Below, piece by piece: positions 62,868 to 64,000 of a stretch of DNA of 64,000 bases. The position numbers and the translations under genes were made by a program. The notes beneath the pieces are model-generated. The model was not told where the DNA came from. It saw only the letters and a program-made list of their open reading frames with translations, and searched no databases. Position 1 is the first letter of the stretch. Each line of letters starts with the position of its first letter. This DNA comes from Prevotellaceae bacterium. GTDB taxonomy: Bacteria > Bacteroidota > Bacteroidia > Bacteroidales > UBA932. The stretch is taken from contig JAIRNF010000056.1 of NCBI GenBank assembly GCA_031258195.1, forward strand, positions 1 to 64,000, read 5' to 3'.

Positions 62868-64000
62868 ATGGATAGACACACGGAGATTTGGGATAGTTGT
62901 GTGAAAATCATAAAGGATATCGTACCTGAAACTACCTTCAAAACATGGTTTGAACCGATATCTCCTATTAAACTTCAGGATCGTATTCTTACCATTGAAG
63001 TGCCTACTCCATTTTTTTACGAGTATTTGGAAGAGCATTTTATCGACCTGCTTCGTAAAACGCTACGAAAAAATTTAGGTCCCGATGCAAAACTAGAGTA
63101 TAGCATAAAGGTTGTAGAAGGTACACCCACCATCAAGTATCCGCAACAAAACAGACCTGAATTAAAAAATAAGCCTGTATCTTACCCCAATATACAGGAA
63201 GAAGGACGAGTGATGAATCCATTTGCTATACCGGGACTAAAAAAGTTAGAGATAGATCCGCAGCTAAATCCGGACTATACATTTAATAACTTTGTTGAGA
63301 GCGAATGCAACAGGCTTGCACGTTCTGCAGGTTTAGCCATTGCACAAAATCCGGGAAAAACAGCATTCAACCCTCTTTTTATTTACGGAAATTCCGGGCT
63401 TGGAAAAACCCACCTTGCGCAAGCAATAGGCATTGAAACAAAAGAAAAACACCCAGATAAAATTGTACTGTACGTTAATGCAAATCGTTTTCAGACACAG
63501 TATGTAGATGCTCAAGTAAATAAAAATAAAGTGAACGATTTTCTACACTTCTACCAAATGATAGACGTGTTGATTATTGATGATGTTCACGATTTTGCAG
63601 GAAAAGAACGCACACAAAATACGTTTTTCCATATTTTTAATCACCTACACCAATCGAGCAAACAGCTGATTTTAACATCAGATAAACCGCCTGTTGAGCT
63701 ACAGGGTTTAGAGCAACGTCTGCTTTCTCGTTTTAAATGGGGACTATCGGCAGAGCTGCAAGCTCCCGATTTTAAAACCCGTGTAGATGTTCTAAAAAGA
63801 AAGATATACAACGACGGCATAGATATAGACGAACAAGTCTTAGAGTTTATTGCAACAAAAGTAACAACCAATATAAGAGAGCTTGAAGGCGCGCTTATTT
63901 CGTTGTTAGCCCAAGCAACTCTTAATAAAAAGGCTATTACTATAGAGCTTGCGGCCCAGATGACAGAGAAGCTGGTTTCTTCTGTTCAGAAAGAGGTATC
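62868..64000 (+). CDS. dnaA: Chromosomal replication initiator DnaA (5' part)
   Basis: The first 377 codons of DnaA, running past the window end. The start ATG gives MDRHTEIWDSCVKIIKDIV, then domain I with FKTWFEPI, a linker, and the AAA+ domain: Walker A YGNSGLGKTHLAQ (174-181 region), Walker B VLIIDDVHDF, sensor TSDKPPVELQGLEQRLLSRF. The DNA-binding domain IV lies outside the window. DnaA binds origin boxes and opens the DNA for replication. Confidence 0.95.
   Translation, partial: MDRHTEIWDSCVKIIKDIVPETTFKTWFEPISPIKLQDRILTIEVPTPFFYEYLEEHFIDLLRKTLRKNLGPDAKLEYSIKVVEGTPTIKYPQQNRPELKNKPVSYPNIQEEGRVMNPFAIPGLKKLEIDPQLNPDYTFNNFVESECNRLARSAGLAIAQNPGKTAFNPLFIYGNSGLGKTHLAQAIGIETKEKHPDKIVLYVNANRFQTQYVDAQVNKNKVNDFLHFYQMIDVLIIDDVHDFAGKERTQNTFFHIFNHLHQSSKQLILTSDKPPVELQGLEQRLLSRFKWGLSAELQAPDFKTRVDVLKRKIYNDGIDIDEQVLEFIATKVTTNIRELEGALISLLAQATLNKKAITIELAAQMTEKLVSSVQKEV

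Noticed and set aside
1..64000. tRNA, rRNA, insertion sequence and riboswitch search by eye
   Set aside because: No cloverleaf, transposase or conserved riboswitch core was seen. The absence is not proof, since small RNA genes are easy to miss without tools.

Overview
The window looks like a chromosome segment from a member of the Bacteroidota, most likely order Bacteroidales. The evidence is: a complete Bat (aerotolerance) operon of Bacteroidota type; a SusC-style TonB receptor with a carboxypeptidase-like N-terminal domain; HU-CCDC81/SPOR, LysM-PBP1, YXWGXW and DUF3943 proteins; genes that mostly lack Shine-Dalgarno sequences; and repeated TAnnTTTG -7 promoter elements (TAACTTTG, TATCTTTG, TACCTTTG), which are the hallmark of Bacteroidota housekeeping promoters. 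No tRNA, rRNA, CRISPR array, insertion sequence or prophage was seen. The last gene is the 5' part of dnaA and runs off the window.

Layout. 0-8 kb: a lipoprotein and a metallo-beta-lactamase-fold hydrolase that overlap, a decayed phytase-type phosphatase, a cytoplasmic HtrA-like protease paired with a protein that appears to share one of its domains, an aldo/keto reductase, and an outer-membrane phospholipase A. 8-18 kb: an SLC13-type carrier, a DUF3943 outer-membrane protein, and a 6.5-kb surface-protein gene with four lesions. 18-24.5 kb: a CzcCBA/Cus-type metal efflux operon with a His-rich small exported protein at its head. 24.5-32 kb: a pseudouridine synthase, a frameshifted flavin-binding oxidase-like gene, an orphan double-glycine peptide gene, prfC, a MATE pump, tryptophanase with a long leader, and a YXWGXW protein. 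32-40.4 kb: moxR-DUF58-batX-batA-batB-batC-batD-batE on the minus strand. 40.8-46.6 kb: folC, ferritin, dnaX, the HU/SPOR protein and a YgjP-type metalloprotein. 46.7-51 kb: a TonB receptor, a small exported protein and a membrane protein/winged-helix pair. 51-57.2 kb: capA-like, phoH, purC, LysM-PBP1 and SGNH hydrolase in one operon. 57.5-64 kb: lptD, divergent from an amidase, then an MCE protein and dnaA.

How the genes work together. Envelope building dominates: LptD and the MCE protein move lipids, the amidase and the SPOR and LysM proteins act on peptidoglycan, PldA acts in the outer membrane, and the Bat complex is a MoxR/VWA machine of the periplasm. Three genes (phytase-like phosphatase, giant surface protein, PPOX-like oxidase) are broken. 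Several of the lesions are single-base changes in A runs, while neighbouring genes are intact, which suggests selective decay of accessory surface functions.

A family of inverted repeats with the core GTCATTTCGAGCGAAG... is scattered between genes. Arms of different copies carry matching changes on both sides, so the hairpin itself appears to be maintained. The most promising less-described items are the protease/partner pair at 3384-5743, the orphan Cys-rich RiPP-like peptide at 25814-26026, and a short upstream ORF with a hairpin in the tryptophanase leader.
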